64,000 nucleotides of DNA from Spirochaetota bacterium (lineage in GTDB: Bacteria > Spirochaetota > UBA4802 > JAFGDQ01), in the NCBI GenBank assembly GCA_034190085.1, contig JAXHTS010000068.1:80322-144321 (forward strand), read 5' to 3'. Below the pieces are notes generated by a model that was not told the origin of the DNA, made no database searches, and saw only the letters and a list, made by a program, of their open reading frames with translations. A program made the position numbers and the translations under genes. This document shows positions 1 through 10,605 of this stretch, one piece after another; the stretch's first letter is position 1, and the number at the start of each line of letters is the position of its first letter.

Positions 1-934
1 GATATAGTTCAGGTTGAAATATTTGATCTAATACAGAGAGTTTGCTGACCTCCTTTGTCTTGAAGGATTCAGGATCATCAAGCACTTCGCCATCCCGATT
101 CCCAAGTATGTTAGTGGAATACCAGCCATTGAGGCCGATCATTCTAGCCTTTAATCCAGGCGCAATGATGGTTTTTATTAGGGTTTGGCCTGTTTTAAAG
201 TCCTTTCCGCTTATGGGAACCCTGTTCCTGTCTGCCAGTTCCCTGAGGGCAGGTATGTCAATACATAGATTTGGCGCGCCATTAGCAAAGGGTATTCCTA
301 AATCAAGGGCAGCATAGGCGTAGATCATGCTTGGGGCAATATTCTCATCGCTTTCCTTTAACCCCTTCTCAAAGTTCTCCAATGTATCATGCACACCAGG
401 CACAATTCCTTGAAATATTTCAGTGCTTCCGCACCATATCATTACAGCCCGGCTTATATTTTTTTCTTCTTTAAACTCTATTATGTCATTTTTTACCATC
501 TGGGCGAGATCCCAATAAGAAGGAGCATCCTTAATCCAATCACCATCCAACTTTTTTACATAGTTTTTATTAAATACAGCCTTCCAGGGCTTTATGCAGG
601 ATAACTCTTCCTTTACAAGATCAATTTGTGATTGTTGGAGCACCTTCGCCTTTGATGCAACCTGATAACAATTATCCTCAAAGATATCCCATCCGCCAAA
701 CTCAAGATCGCTTAAATCAGCAAGGGGTACAAATTCGTTTATGTTTACATATTTTGCATTTTCGCCTTTGCTTACTCTAATTTTTCCCATTTGGGATAAT
801 GAACCTATGGGAGTATTAAAACCCTTCAATATCAGTGTTACTCCCGCGATAAAGGTTGAGCTAACAGCGCCAAGTCCTGGAATTAGAATACCCATTTTCC
901 CATTTGGTTTAATTATTTCTGAATTTGTTTCCAT
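1..934 (-). CDS. ino1: Inositol-3-phosphate synthase (myo-inositol-1-phosphate synthase), 3' part cut off by window edge
   Basis: I translated the minus strand from the ATG at 934-932. The reading frame stays open for 311 codons to the window edge, so the C-terminus is missing. The start shows a Rossmann nucleotide-binding stretch (GILIPGLGAVSSTF, residues ~15-28). Further on is the family's very conserved segment GWYSTNILGNRDGEVLDDP (~residues 276-294). The enzyme converts glucose-6-phosphate to inositol-3-phosphate with bound NAD+, in the cytoplasm, supplying inositol for phospholipids or compatible solutes. An AGAGGA sequence lies just upstream of the ATG. The gene is divergent from the next gene across a 500-bp gap. 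Confidence 0.93.
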   Translation of the reverse strand, partial: METNSEIIKPNGKMGILIPGLGAVSSTFIAGVTLILKGFNTPIGSLSQMGKIRVSKGENAKYVNINEFVPLADLSDLEFGGWDIFEDNCYQVASKAKVLQQSQIDLVKEELSCIKPWKAVFNKNYVKKLDGDWIKDAPSYWDLAQMVKNDIIEFKEEKNISRAVMIWCGSTEIFQGIVPGVHDTLENFEKGLKESDENIAPSMIYAYAALDLGIPFANGAPNLCIDIPALRELADRNRVPISGKDFKTGQTLIKTIIAPGLKARMIGLNGWYSTNILGNRDGEVLDDPESFKTKEVSKLSVLDQIFQPELY

Positions 935-1432
935 TATTCCTCTATAGGCAATTATTGATATCTTAAGAGTATTGGATTAGTTATATGTCTTCAGCACAGG
1001 ATTTTTTAGTGTATAGGGTGTATTGCTTAGGTATTCTAATACCTCTTCACCTTGTATCCACATCTGAATCCTCAAATTTTTCCTTGTTAAGCGATAAGGC
1101 TTGACATTTAGAACAAAAGGAATGGAATTCCGATGCAGTTAAAGAATTCACCTGAATCGAAGAATTGTTTTTCAATAATATATAACTGGCTTCTTTACAA
1201 GATACAATTATTGCAATAGTTAATATTATATAGTATTATGATAAAATAATCTATCTTTGATCTTATCAAAGATATTGACCTAATAGTAATAGTCAAGGAA
1301 AAATGTCAATAATTTTAAGAGATCGCAATAGTTTTGCTTGAAATTTAAAATATCTAAAAGTATAAAATGATCAATGTTTTTAATAAGAATCATAATAAAG
1401 ATGCAAATGATTATTTATAGCAGGATCTTTAT
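935..1432. other. Divergent intergenic region
   Basis: About 500 bases, strongly AT-rich, between ino1 (minus) and the next plus-strand gene. It must hold promoters for both, but I cannot pick out convincing -35/-10 pairs, an operator or an RNA gene. Confidence 0.5.
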
Positions 1433-2239
1433 ATGACAATAACCAGAGCTGAAAAAGCTGCATATAATGACTATATCAAAGAGTTTAAATCAGAAATTGA
1501 TGAGTCAAACAGGAAGATTAAAGATTTGGGCAACAGGAAGAGAAAGATGTCATCAATTTCTTCTTATTACAATCTTGAAATTGTGTTAGAGACAATAAAA
1601 ATAATTATGCTCTATATAAATATAAGTGATGTTTCTATTGAAATGCTTCATATTAAGAATGAAGGCTTCCTGAATAATGCAAGAAAGGAGATCTATAAGG
1701 TTCTTCAACTTATGGAAGAGATAGTAGGAAGCTCAATAGACCATCCACTAAAGGAGAACGAAGAATATATAAAAAAAATTGATAGGGTTAATCCTAAACA
1801 AGTACTTAATATTATACAGAGTATTCATAATTATGTAAATACGCTGATTGAAAGATTTGGGGAAAGTTCAAAGTGGAAATGGTCCTTTGTAGATATACAG
1901 GGAAGGGTTGCAGTAATCACCAAGAATATTGTAAATTTTTCAGATTTACAAAAATATAGAGACCCAAGAACAGAGTATTATAGAGAGAGACAGGATTTGT
2001 TAAAGCTTTGTAAGCATAGTCTAAATGAAGCCGCTAAGCATTATAGAAATCGATATGAGTTATCATCACAAGTTCCGGGTGATATAATTAAGTCAATTGA
2101 TCTTCTTGTCTTTTTGCGGAGGATTAATGTACTATTTGGCGAATCAGATGAGGCTGCAAAATTAAAGAATACTATTGATGCCTTAAAGGCAAGAATGGAG
2201 GCTGAAGAGAAGAAAAAGGAAAAAAAGAAAAAAAAGTGA
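1433..2239 (+). CDS. Hypothetical helical protein with Lys-rich tail
   Basis: A 268-aa soluble protein that I do not recognise. It has no signal peptide or membrane segment. The first ~45 residues are charged and coiled-coil-like, the middle is predicted helical, and the end is a highly basic tail (EEKKKEKKKKK) encoded by a purine tract. Codon use matches the neighbours. It lies directly upstream of the hrcA promoter/CIRCE region on the same strand; there is no visible SD of quality before the ATG. The open frame and normal composition support a real gene, but function is unknown. Confidence 0.65.
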   Translation: MTITRAEKAAYNDYIKEFKSEIDESNRKIKDLGNRKRKMSSISSYYNLEIVLETIKIIMLYINISDVSIEMLHIKNEGFLNNARKEIYKVLQLMEEIVGSSIDHPLKENEEYIKKIDRVNPKQVLNIIQSIHNYVNTLIERFGESSKWKWSFVDIQGRVAVITKNIVNFSDLQKYRDPRTEYYRERQDLLKLCKHSLNEAAKHYRNRYELSSQVPGDIIKSIDLLVFLRRINVLFGESDEAAKLKNTIDALKARMEAEEKKKEKKKKK

Positions 2240-2278
2240 TTTTTATATTATAAAAGTTGACAATAACTTTTTTTTGAC

Positions 2279-2307
2279 TTGACTATATCTTTTTTTTTCA
2301 GTAAGCT
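2279..2307 (+). promoter_or_regulatory. Possible sigma-70-type promoter of hrcA
   Basis: TTGACT at 2279-2284 and TAAGCT at 2302-2307 are 17 bases apart, and the CIRCE operator follows immediately, which is the usual arrangement for HrcA control. A better -35 (TTGACA, 2257-2262) is also present but has no well-spaced -10. The assignment is tentative. Confidence 0.35.
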
Positions 2308-2308
2308 A

Positions 2309-2335
2309 TTAGCACTCACCGTAGCCGAGTGCTAA
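2309..2335 (+). promoter_or_regulatory. CIRCE operator (HrcA binding site)
   Basis: Perfect match to the CIRCE inverted repeat: TTAGCACTC, nine spacer bases, GAGTGCTAA. It ends 15 bases before the hrcA start. In many bacteria HrcA binds this element and represses its own gene and chaperone genes until heat shock titrates the GroE-dependent repressor. No second CIRCE was seen before grpE, dnaK or dnaJ in this window. Confidence 0.95.
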
Positions 2336-2350
2336 TCTGAGCGAGGGTAT

Positions 2351-3421
2351 ATGATGGAAAAATCTTCAATACCAGAGAACATCTTAAACGAGAGAGAATC
2401 TGCCATTCTGAGGACAATTATCTATGAGTATATATCAACAGGCACACCGGTTGGCTCGAGGTCTTTTGTTCAGAAGTATTCATTCTCAATTTCACCTGCT
2501 ACCATGAGAAATATAATGTATGACCTTGAGGCAATGGGATTTTTGATTAGACCTCACACATCAGCTGGTAGGGTTCCAACGGATAAGGGTTATAGATATT
2601 ATGTAGATCAATTGTTAGATTCCTATGTTCAAATAGAAGACAACAAGACACAAGTAAAAGAAATATTTAGAGAAGAACTAATAAGAAGAGAATTACATTT
2701 AGATAAGCTTTTTTTGGCTGTTACAAAAATGCTTTCACTGGCGTCAAAGTATGCTGGAGTTGTGCTTACTCCCAATCTAGATTATACAATCGTGAAGCAT
2801 ATTGAACTTATATCACTTGATAATAATGAAGTATTATTTGTGTTAGTAACGAGAACCGGAATGGTATATAATAAAAGGGTCACTATTTCGGCTAAGGTTA
2901 CGCAAGATGAGCTCTATAATAACTCTAAATACTTGACAGGGGAGTTGTGTGGTTACTCCATGTTCGAAATTAAAGAAGAAATTTTTCAAAAACTAAGAAG
3001 CAATAGTATGATCACTACAAATGAGGAGGTTGCCTTGGATATTGCTGAATTAGCATTATCCAAGAGTGATGCACCAGAACTCCTTATAGATGGGATCGAA
3101 AATTTATTACACATCCCTGAAATGGTTGAAAATGAACGACTGAAAAGTCTTCTTCATCTCATTGAAGAGAAAAAGATTTTAAGAGAGATTATGGAGAGAA
3201 GTCTCTATATGGATGGTGTAACCACACTCATTGGTGATGAGATTGCTGGGGATGATATATCAGGATGTAGCATAGTAACTTCTGCATATAAGATTGGAAA
3301 TAAGAATGCAGGTGTAGTTGGGGTAATTGGACCAACAAGAATGGATTATGAGAAGGTAGTCCCTTTAGTGGGTTATGCCGAGAACAGGGTGTCCGCCTTT
3401 TTAACCAATATATCTAGATAA
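2351..3421 (+). CDS. hrcA: Heat-inducible transcription repressor HrcA
   Basis: A 356-aa protein of the normal HrcA length. The N-terminus holds the winged-helix DNA-binding region (ILRTIIYEYISTGTPVGSRS, then SPATMRNIMYDLEAMGFL and HTSAGRVPTDKGYRYYVD). The C-terminus has the GAF-like/HrcA domain with the conserved GVVGVIGPTRMDYEKVVPLV. It represses heat-shock genes by binding CIRCE, and a perfect CIRCE sits just upstream, so it is autoregulated. A GAGGG sequence lies 5-8 bases upstream of the two adjacent candidate ATGs (2351, 2354). It is first of the hrcA-grpE-dnaK-dnaJ cluster. Confidence 0.96.
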   Translation: MMEKSSIPENILNERESAILRTIIYEYISTGTPVGSRSFVQKYSFSISPATMRNIMYDLEAMGFLIRPHTSAGRVPTDKGYRYYVDQLLDSYVQIEDNKTQVKEIFREELIRRELHLDKLFLAVTKMLSLASKYAGVVLTPNLDYTIVKHIELISLDNNEVLFVLVTRTGMVYNKRVTISAKVTQDELYNNSKYLTGELCGYSMFEIKEEIFQKLRSNSMITTNEEVALDIAELALSKSDAPELLIDGIENLLHIPEMVENERLKSLLHLIEEKKILREIMERSLYMDGVTTLIGDEIAGDDISGCSIVTSAYKIGNKNAGVVGVIGPTRMDYEKVVPLVGYAENRVSAFLTNISR

Positions 3422-3727
3422 TCTTCGGTTGTAGGGTCTATAATATGCTCAAGAGGTGATTGAAAAGAATCGGTTCAACCAAAGAGAAATGAGATGTATT
3501 TACGCTATTAAACTATGGCTAAAGTGAGTTTTACACCGCTATTCATTCCATACTTGATAAGATTTTGTAGTTTTAACAATTGATTAAAATACAATTCCTC
3601 TCTCAATCCAAGATGAGTTGGGGTAATATCTATTATTTTAATATGAATAAAATTCAATTAGCAGAGGGAAGCAAAATATATGGAAGTAAGTCAATTCCTA
3701 AAAACTTGTAGTGCTGAAGGAGAAGTT

Positions 3728-4411
3728 ATGGTAAAAGATAAGCCAAGAGAATACGATTATAATGAAGAATCTAAAAATAAAAATGAATCAAAGGGGGATA
3801 TCTTAAATGATGAGATAGAAGATCCTTGCTCAGGGGAGACTAAGAGTCAAGGGGATATAATCAATGAGGACAAGGACATACCAATCACAGAAAAACAAAT
3901 TGAGATTGAGGGAACAGAGACCATAAACAATGATTTACAAAAGAAGGATGAAGAAATACAATCATTGATGGATCTATTAAAAAGAAGACAGGCAGACTTT
4001 GAGAATTACAAAAAGAGAAGGATTAAAGAGCAGGAGGAATATAAGCAGGTAGTAATTAAGGACATCGCTCTCGACATTTTAAATATCAATGATGATCTTC
4101 TACGAGCCATTGACGCAGCATCAAATTTTTCTGATCAGGACTCACTTGAGCAGGTTCATAGATCCTTTGTTGAGGGAGTGCTTATGATATCAAATAGAAT
4201 TGAAGATTCATTAAAAAAATATGGAATTATCGAAATTGATTCTATTAATCAAGAGTTTGATCCAAGTCTCAACGAAGCAGTAGAGATTGATATGAGTGAA
4301 GATGTCAAAAAGGACACAATAACAAAGGTATATCAAAAGGGATTCCGTCTTAATGATCAGGTTTTAAGATGTTCAAAAGTAAAGGTAACAAAATCAAAGA
4401 AAATGGAATAG
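3728..4411 (+). CDS. grpE: Nucleotide exchange factor GrpE
   Basis: Co-chaperone that releases ADP from DnaK. The first ~70 residues are acidic and disordered. The long helical dimerisation region follows (LLKRRQADFENYKKRRIKEQEEYK), and the beta-domain at the end has the typical FDPSLNEAVEID and VYQKGFRLNDQVLRCSKVKV. I prefer the ATG at 3728 (227 aa) because AAGGAG lies 5-6 bases before it. An in-frame ATG at 3680 would add 16 residues and also has a GAGGGA, at longer spacing. It lies between hrcA and dnaK; the 258-base gap after hrcA shows no CIRCE. Confidence 0.93.
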   Translation: MVKDKPREYDYNEESKNKNESKGDILNDEIEDPCSGETKSQGDIINEDKDIPITEKQIEIEGTETINNDLQKKDEEIQSLMDLLKRRQADFENYKKRRIKEQEEYKQVVIKDIALDILNINDDLLRAIDAASNFSDQDSLEQVHRSFVEGVLMISNRIEDSLKKYGIIEIDSINQEFDPSLNEAVEIDMSEDVKKDTITKVYQKGFRLNDQVLRCSKVKVTKSKKME

Positions 4412-4539
4412 ATGTAATTAAATGACTTAGATAATAATTATTAAGATGAGTTAGTAACTTAATAGCTAATATGTATATGTTTTTTATCATACTATTTTAG
4501 AGAACTATTTATAATAAATGTATAAGAAGGAGAGAAGAG

Positions 4540-6483
4540 ATGAGTAAAATAATTGGAATCGATCTTGGCACAACCAACTCATGTGTTTCGGTTATGATGG
4601 GGGGAGATTATATTGTTATTCAGAACTCTGAAGGGCAGAGAACCACTCCATCCATTATAGCTTTTACAGAAAAGGGAGAGAGATTAGTTGGGCAGGTTGC
4701 CAAAAATCAGATAATTACAAATCCAGAAAATACTATACGGTCTATTAAAAGATTTATGGGAAGAAGCTATTCAGAAGTCATGGAAGAGATGAAGATGGTC
4801 TCATATAAGATAATAGATGATGGGAAGGGTGGTATAAAGGTTAAAACAGGGGAGGGTGAGCTTACACCGCAGGAAATATCCGCGAGAATACTACAAAAGA
4901 TGAAGCAGACTGCCGAGGACTACCTTGGCGAAAAGGTTGAAAAGGCTGTTATTACTGTACCCGCATATTTTAATGATGCTCAAAGACAGGCAACAAAGGA
5001 TGCAGGTAAGATTGCGGGGCTTCAGGTTGAACGAATTATAAATGAACCTACAGCGGCATCCTTAGCCTATGGATTGGACAAAAAGGGTAAAAACGAAAAG
5101 ATAGCTGTTTATGATCTTGGAGGGGGAACCTTTGATATTTCAATTCTTGAATTAGGGGATGGTGTTTTTGAGGTAAAATCAACTAACGGTAATACCCATC
5201 TTGGTGGTGATGATTTTGATCAGCGGATAATGCTTTGGTTGATTGATGAGTTTAAAAAACAATCAGGAATTGATATTTCAAATGATAAAATGGCATTGCA
5301 GAGATTGAAAGAGGCCGCTGAAAAGGCAAAGATTGAATTATCTGGCAAGCTGCAGACGGAGATCAATATACCCTTCCTAACAGCAGATCAGAGCGGACCA
5401 AAGCATATGGTGATAACATTGACAAGGGCAAAATTTGAGCAACTAGTTGAAGATCAGATATCATCTACAAGGGAGCCATGCATCAGAGCGTTGGAGGATG
5501 CAGGGTTGACCCCTACTGAAATAGATGAGATTATACTCGTAGGAGGATCAACTAGGATTCCTGCTGTACAGGAGCTTGTGAAGAATATATTTGGAAAGGA
5601 TCCAAATAGGGGTGTGAATCCCGATGAGGTGGTAGCTATTGGCGCTGCTATTCAGGGTGGGGTGCTTGCAGGAGATGTACATGATGTGCTCCTTCTTGAT
5701 GTAACTCCTCTCTCTTTGGGAATAGAGACCTTAGGGGGTGTTATGACAAAATTGATTGACAGGAATACAACGATTCCGACTAGGAAGAGTCAAATATTTT
5801 CCACAGCAGCTGATAATCAGCCGGCAGTTTCAGTGCACGTGCTGCAGGGGGAGAGAGAGATGGCCACCCAGAATAGAACGCTTGGTAGATTTGACCTTGT
5901 CGGAATTCCTCCCGCACCAAGGGGAGTCCCTCAGATTGAGGTCGCTTTTGATATTGATGCAAATGGTATTGTGCACGTTTCAGCTAAGGATCTTGGAACA
6001 GGGAAGGAACAGAAGATAAAGATTGAGTCTTCCAGTGGATTATCGGAAGAGGAGATCAATAATATGGTAAAAGACGCGGAGATGCATTCGGAAGAGGATA
6101 AGAAGATCAAGGAACTCGTAATAGCAAGAAATGAAGCTGATGCCTTTATATATTCACTAGAGAAGATGATAAAGGAGAATGAGGATAAGGTTGATCCAAG
6201 CGAGAAGCAGCAAATTGAATCTCAAATAGCTCATCTTAAAAAGGCGATGGAATCTGATGATATTAATGCTATTAAGGATGCTAAAAATAATCTTGAGCAG
6301 GCTTCACATAAATTTGCTGAGAGAATGTATAAGGAAACGGCTTCGCAACAACCTCCACAAGAGGAGAATAGAGACTCAAATAGCGATGTCCAAAGTGAAC
6401 CAGAAATGGAGGGTGAAAGTGGTGATGAAAAGGTATATGATGCTGACTATGAAGTCGTTGATGATGACGAGAAAGATCGTTAG
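4540..6483 (+). CDS. dnaK: Chaperone protein DnaK (Hsp70)
   Basis: A 647-aa Hsp70. The actin-like ATPase domain has [16 protein letters not shown] at the start, the phosphate-binding [15 protein letters not shown] and the adenosine motif [13 protein letters not shown]. The interdomain linker [16 protein letters not shown] is followed by the substrate-binding beta domain and a helical lid, ending in an acidic tail that terminates [10 protein letters not shown]. It folds and protects proteins with DnaJ and GrpE in the cytoplasm. A strong AAGGAG precedes the ATG at good spacing. Confidence 0.98.
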   Translation: MSKIIGIDLGTTNSCVSVMMGGDYIVIQNSEGQRTTPSIIAFTEKGERLVGQVAKNQIITNPENTIRSIKRFMGRSYSEVMEEMKMVSYKIIDDGKGGIKVKTGEGELTPQEISARILQKMKQTAEDYLGEKVEKAVITVPAYFNDAQRQATKDAGKIAGLQVERIINEPTAASLAYGLDKKGKNEKIAVYDLGGGTFDISILELGDGVFEVKSTNGNTHLGGDDFDQRIMLWLIDEFKKQSGIDISNDKMALQRLKEAAEKAKIELSGKLQTEINIPFLTADQSGPKHMVITLTRAKFEQLVEDQISSTREPCIRALEDAGLTPTEIDEIILVGGSTRIPAVQELVKNIFGKDPNRGVNPDEVVAIGAAIQGGVLAGDVHDVLLLDVTPLSLGIETLGGVMTKLIDRNTTIPTRKSQIFSTAADNQPAVSVHVLQGEREMATQNRTLGRFDLVGIPPAPRGVPQIEVAFDIDANGIVHVSAKDLGTGKEQKIKIESSSGLSEEEINNMVKDAEMHSEEDKKIKELVIARNEADAFIYSLEKMIKENEDKVDPSEKQQIESQIAHLKKAMESDDINAIKDAKNNLEQASHKFAERMYKETASQQPPQEENRDSNSDVQSEPEMEGESGDEKVYDADYEVVDDDEKDR

Positions 6484-6654
6484 GCCCATTACTCCATAGC
6501 TGTGTATGTGACAATTGATATTAATTATAAAAAATGATTGTAGGGATGTTACTATCATCCATTCATATAGGGAAATGATGATATATTTCTATATCTTTTT
6601 CATACGGGTTAAGATGTTACCATTTGAAATTGATTATAGTAAAGAGAGGTGGAA

Positions 6655-7767
6655 TTGGCTTCAAAAAGAGATTATTATGATGTCTTAGGTATAAAGAAGA
6701 ATGCCGCTGATGATGAGATCAAACAGGCATATAGAAAGCTTGCATTAAAGTATCATCCGGATAAGAATAAGGGAAATCCTGAGGCTGAAGACAAGTTTAA
6801 GGAAGCGACTGAGGCTTATGAAATTCTGAGGGATCCCAAAAAAAGGGCAGCGTATGATAGATACGGACATGATGGGGTAAGCGGATTTGAGGGTTTTGGC
6901 AGAGGTGCCTATACCGATTTTTCAGATATCTTTGGCGATCTAGATCTAGGCGATATTTTTGAAAGCTTTTTTGGATCCGGTATGGGAGCCAAGACCAAAT
7001 CCAGGAGGGTAAGAAGGGGAGCGGATATTCAATATGATCTTGTAATTACGCTTGAAGATGCGGCATTTGGTAAAGAGGTCAAGATAGAGGTGCCTAGGGA
7101 TGAGACTTGTCCTTCATGTGATGGGACAGGATCTGCCTCAGGCACTAAACCTTCAGTTTGTCCAGTATGTAATGGTACGGGTAATATTAGACAAACTCAG
7201 GGCTTCTTTTCAATTAGCCAAACCTGTTATAAATGTAGAGGCGATGGTAAAATAATCACTAGCCCTTGTAAGACCTGTAGTGGTAGAGGACTGGTGCCAA
7301 AGCGAAGAAATATATCAGTTAAAATACCCCCAGGGGTGGAATCCGGTTCCAGATTAAAAATTAGTGGCGAGGGGGAACAGGGGCCTCATGGTGGTCCAAG
7401 CGGGGATTTGTATGTATTTATGCATATACAAAAGCATAACGTCTTTGAACGACATGGGAATGACATTGTCAACATTGCAGATATATCCTTTCCTATGGCT
7501 TGCCTTGGTGGTGAAATCCAGGTCCCAACCATTTCCGGAAAGAAGGCGAAGATGAAGATTCCACCTGGAACAGAAAATGGCCAAATCTTCAGACTAAAGG
7601 GTAATGGCATCCCCTATCTTGGATCATATGGCAAGGGAGATCAATTAATAAAAGTTAATCTGATTGTGCCCAAGAAATTAACGCCAAGACAGAAGGAATT
7701 GTTACAAGAATTCGCAAAACTGGATGGAGAAAGAGTAGGATCATCTTCAAGGCAATTCTATGAGTAA
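6655..7767 (+). CDS. dnaJ: Chaperone protein DnaJ (Hsp40)
   Basis: Type I DnaJ with all parts: J domain with the HPD tripeptide (KYHPDKNKG), a G/F-rich stretch, four CxxCxGxG zinc repeats ([32 protein letters not shown]) and the C-terminal peptide-binding domains ([18 protein letters not shown]). I choose the TTG at 6655 (370 aa, [12 protein letters not shown]) because it matches the usual DnaJ N-terminus and AGAGGTGG lies just upstream. A GTG at 6649 would overlap that ribosome site. It stimulates DnaK's ATPase. Confidence 0.96.
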   Translation: MASKRDYYDVLGIKKNAADDEIKQAYRKLALKYHPDKNKGNPEAEDKFKEATEAYEILRDPKKRAAYDRYGHDGVSGFEGFGRGAYTDFSDIFGDLDLGDIFESFFGSGMGAKTKSRRVRRGADIQYDLVITLEDAAFGKEVKIEVPRDETCPSCDGTGSASGTKPSVCPVCNGTGNIRQTQGFFSISQTCYKCRGDGKIITSPCKTCSGRGLVPKRRNISVKIPPGVESGSRLKISGEGEQGPHGGPSGDLYVFMHIQKHNVFERHGNDIVNIADISFPMACLGGEIQVPTISGKKAKMKIPPGTENGQIFRLKGNGIPYLGSYGKGDQLIKVNLIVPKKLTPRQKELLQEFAKLDGERVGSSSRQFYE

Positions 7768-7807
7768 GCCATTATTGAAGAAAAGGTTATTTTAATCAGT
7801 TTTAATA

Positions 7808-9157
7808 ATGAAAATAGTAATTGTTGGCGCCGGCGAGGTAGGTTTTCAAATAGCTGAGCAACTAATAGCTGAGAACAAGGATGTTGTCATCATTGAGCAG
7901 GACTCTGAAAGAGTCAAGTATGCCTCAAATCATCTAGATTGTATTGTCTTACAGGCGGAAGGGAACAACATAGAGATTTTAAAGGAGGCTGGGATAAGCA
8001 AAGCGGATTACTTTATCAGCGTCACTAATTCAGATGAAGTCAATATGATTGCCTGTGGTTTAGTCTCCTCCGAATTTGAGCGTCCCTATAAGATCGCGAG
8101 AGTTCGAAATCTGGATTATTCCAGGGCAAAAATATTTGAGAAATCCTTTCTTGGGATTGACTGCATTGTTAATCCTGAGGTTGAAGCGGCAAAGGTGATT
8201 GCCAATACAGTGGAATATGGCGCGTCAAGCGACATCATGCTCTTTGAAAAAACTGACATTCAGATGAGAAATATTTTTATTGATGAGCATTCTCAACTGA
8301 AGAATAGGGCACTCAAGGATATTAAAAAGAGCTTAAAGGAGGATTTTTTAATTGGTTGCATCTCACGACAAGAGAATATCATTATCCCCTCTGGAAAAAC
8401 CATTATAAGAGAAAACGATAATGTCTATCTCTTCGCGACAAAAAAAAAATTGGAGGAAGTGTTCGCCAAGGTTGGCAGATCTAAGACTGAGATAAAGAAT
8501 GTGATCATTGTGGGGGGAGGGAGAATCGGCAAATATGTGGCCGCATATTTAATCAAACAGAAGAGAAATGTTAAGATCATTGATTCAAATACCCGGAACT
8601 GTATTGAGCTTGCAGAGGACTTTCCGGAAGCCTTAGTCATTAATGGCGACATTTCCGATGAGGATATCTTTGAAGATGAACAGCTACACTCATATGATCT
8701 GATCATTACTACAACAAACAATCAGGAACTTAATATTCTGGCTGCAATATATGCTAAAACATTGGGGATCAAGAGAGCCATACCGATTGTCACCAAAACA
8801 AACTACCTTACAATAGCCTCTAATCTTGGAATTGATGCCACTATTAGCCCTAAGAACAGTTCAGTAGATACAATTTTAAAGGTAATCAGAAAAGGCAACA
8901 TTAAGACTATACATAGCATCTTTGGCGGCAAAGCGGAGGTTATTGAGTTTTCACTTGAGAACTCAAGCTTTGAAAATGGGAAAGCCATTAAGGAATTAAA
9001 AATACCAGAAAACACGCTAATTGTATCAGTTTCAAGGGGAAGGGATAACTATATTCCTGGTGGAGACTTTGTCATTCAGAATGGGGATGATATCATAATT
9101 ATTACACCTCAAGAGTCAATCTCTAAGGTTGAGGATATTTTTACAAGTCATCAATGA
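7808..9157 (+). CDS. trkA: Trk potassium uptake regulatory subunit TrkA
   Basis: A 449-aa peripheral membrane protein with two tandem NAD-binding RCK_N/RCK_C units. The first glycine motif is IVIVGAGEVGFQIA (residues ~3-16), the second VIIVGGGRIGKYVA (~residue 232 on). Each is followed by a TrkA-C domain. It gates the TrkH channel in response to nucleotides. Its stop overlaps the trkH start by 4 bases (ATGA), so the two are translationally coupled. No clear SD precedes this ATG. Confidence 0.95.
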   Translation: MKIVIVGAGEVGFQIAEQLIAENKDVVIIEQDSERVKYASNHLDCIVLQAEGNNIEILKEAGISKADYFISVTNSDEVNMIACGLVSSEFERPYKIARVRNLDYSRAKIFEKSFLGIDCIVNPEVEAAKVIANTVEYGASSDIMLFEKTDIQMRNIFIDEHSQLKNRALKDIKKSLKEDFLIGCISRQENIIIPSGKTIIRENDNVYLFATKKKLEEVFAKVGRSKTEIKNVIIVGGGRIGKYVAAYLIKQKRNVKIIDSNTRNCIELAEDFPEALVINGDISDEDIFEDEQLHSYDLIITTTNNQELNILAAIYAKTLGIKRAIPIVTKTNYLTIASNLGIDATISPKNSSVDTILKVIRKGNIKTIHSIFGGKAEVIEFSLENSSFENGKAIKELKIPENTLIVSVSRGRDNYIPGGDFVIQNGDDIIIITPQESISKVEDIFTSHQ

Positions 9158-10605
9158 ATTTAAAATCAATATTAAGAGTAATAGCATTACTGCTAATTAT
9201 CATCTCCCTTTTTATGCTAATCCCTACTTTCATAGCATTATACTATAATGAAATACATGAAGCTAAGTGCTTTTTATCTACAATGGGAGTAATTTTCATA
9301 ATCTCATTAGTCGCCCTGGCATTGTCCAGGAATGAGAGGAGGGAGATGCTCTCGATAAAGGATGGCTTTCTTCTTGTGGCATTAAGCTGGATATGCGCAT
9401 CACTCTTTGGCGCTATCCCATTCTATATCTCAGGCAATATCCCTAACTTTGCTGATGCAGCCTTTGAGACCATCTCAGGATTTACAACTACTGGGGCATC
9501 AATATTAACAAATATCGAGAGTTTGCCAAAATCTATACTCCTATGGCGTTCATTAACACACTGGTTAGGGGGTATGGGAATCGTTGTATTAGCTGTAGCC
9601 ATTTTGCCCCTATTGGGAATAGGTGGGTTGCAGCTTATAAAAGCAGAGGCGCCTGGCCCAACCATTGATAAAATTACCCCGCGAATAGCTGAAACAGCCA
9701 AGATACTCTGGTACATCTATTTAGGATTTACAATCGCTGAAATCATTCTCTTAATGATAGGGGGGCTCGATCTTTTTGATGCTATGACACATACCTTCGG
9801 AACCCTAGCTACCGGAGGCTTTTCACCAAAGAATAGCAGCGTAGGTCATTACAATTCAACCTATATCGATGCCATTATTACTTTTTTTATGATTATGGCT
9901 GGCATCAATTTTATCCTTCACTATCATATGATAACAGGAAGAATTGGATTTCTTTTAAAAAATACAGAATTCAAGGCCTATATACTCATATTTGTGTGTT
10001 CGAGTATCTTTATTACCTACGATTTATATGGAAATTTCTGCAACTCTATTGGTCAAAGTCTAAGATATGCCAGCTTTCAAGTTGCTAGCATCCTAACTAC
10101 CACCGGTTATGCTACAGCGGATTATGAGAAGTGGCCATTTATGACACAAGCGATCCTATTTATTCTAATGTTTATAGGAGGTTGCTCAGGCTCAACAGGG
10201 GGTGGGATAAAGGTTATCAGAATTATCACACTCTTTAAGCAGGGATTATTAGAAATGAAATACCTCCTCCATCCCAGAGGAATCTTTATACTCAAGATAA
10301 GTGGGAATACAATAAAAAAGGATATTGTACACGCAATATCCAGCTTCTTCTTCCTCTACATATTTTTGCTGCTCCTCGTAGCATTAGTAGTTGCTTCATC
10401 CAAGCAGGATGTTCTAACCTCACTTGCCACCGCTCTTGCTACTGTTGGTAATATTGGGCCAGGCTTTGGGAAAATAGGGCCAACGGAAAATTATGCCTTT
10501 TTCCCAGATTATGTAAAGGGTGTCCTATGCTTCGCCATGTTAGTAGGAAGGCTGGAGGTCTATACCATTCTAATTATTTTTACTCCCGCCTTTTGGAGAA
10601 AGTAG
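9154..10605 (+). CDS. trkH: Trk potassium uptake channel subunit TrkH
   Basis: A 483-aa membrane protein with many hydrophobic segments and the four pore loops of the SKT family, visible as TTTGASILTN, LATGGFSPKN, TTTGYATAD and TVGNIGPGFG. It also has SLTHWLGGMGIVVLAVAILP. It imports K+ in the inner membrane under TrkA control. It overlaps trkA by 4 bases at the start. At its 3' end it overlaps the convergent murJ by 26 bases, so there is no room for a shared intergenic terminator. Confidence 0.95.
   Translation: MNLKSILRVIALLLIIISLFMLIPTFIALYYNEIHEAKCFLSTMGVIFIISLVALALSRNERREMLSIKDGFLLVALSWICASLFGAIPFYISGNIPNFADAAFETISGFTTTGASILTNIESLPKSILLWRSLTHWLGGMGIVVLAVAILPLLGIGGLQLIKAEAPGPTIDKITPRIAETAKILWYIYLGFTIAEIILLMIGGLDLFDAMTHTFGTLATGGFSPKNSSVGHYNSTYIDAIITFFMIMAGINFILHYHMITGRIGFLLKNTEFKAYILIFVCSSIFITYDLYGNFCNSIGQSLRYASFQVASILTTTGYATADYEKWPFMTQAILFILMFIGGCSGSTGGGIKVIRIITLFKQGLLEMKYLLHPRGIFILKISGNTIKKDIVHAISSFFFLYIFLLLLVALVVASSKQDVLTSLATALATVGNIGPGFGKIGPTENYAFFPDYVKGVLCFAMLVGRLEVYTILIIFTPAFWRK

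Noticed and set aside
5756..6019. Frames inside dnaK on both strands
   Set aside because: Shadows of a strongly conserved gene; codon pattern belongs to dnaK.
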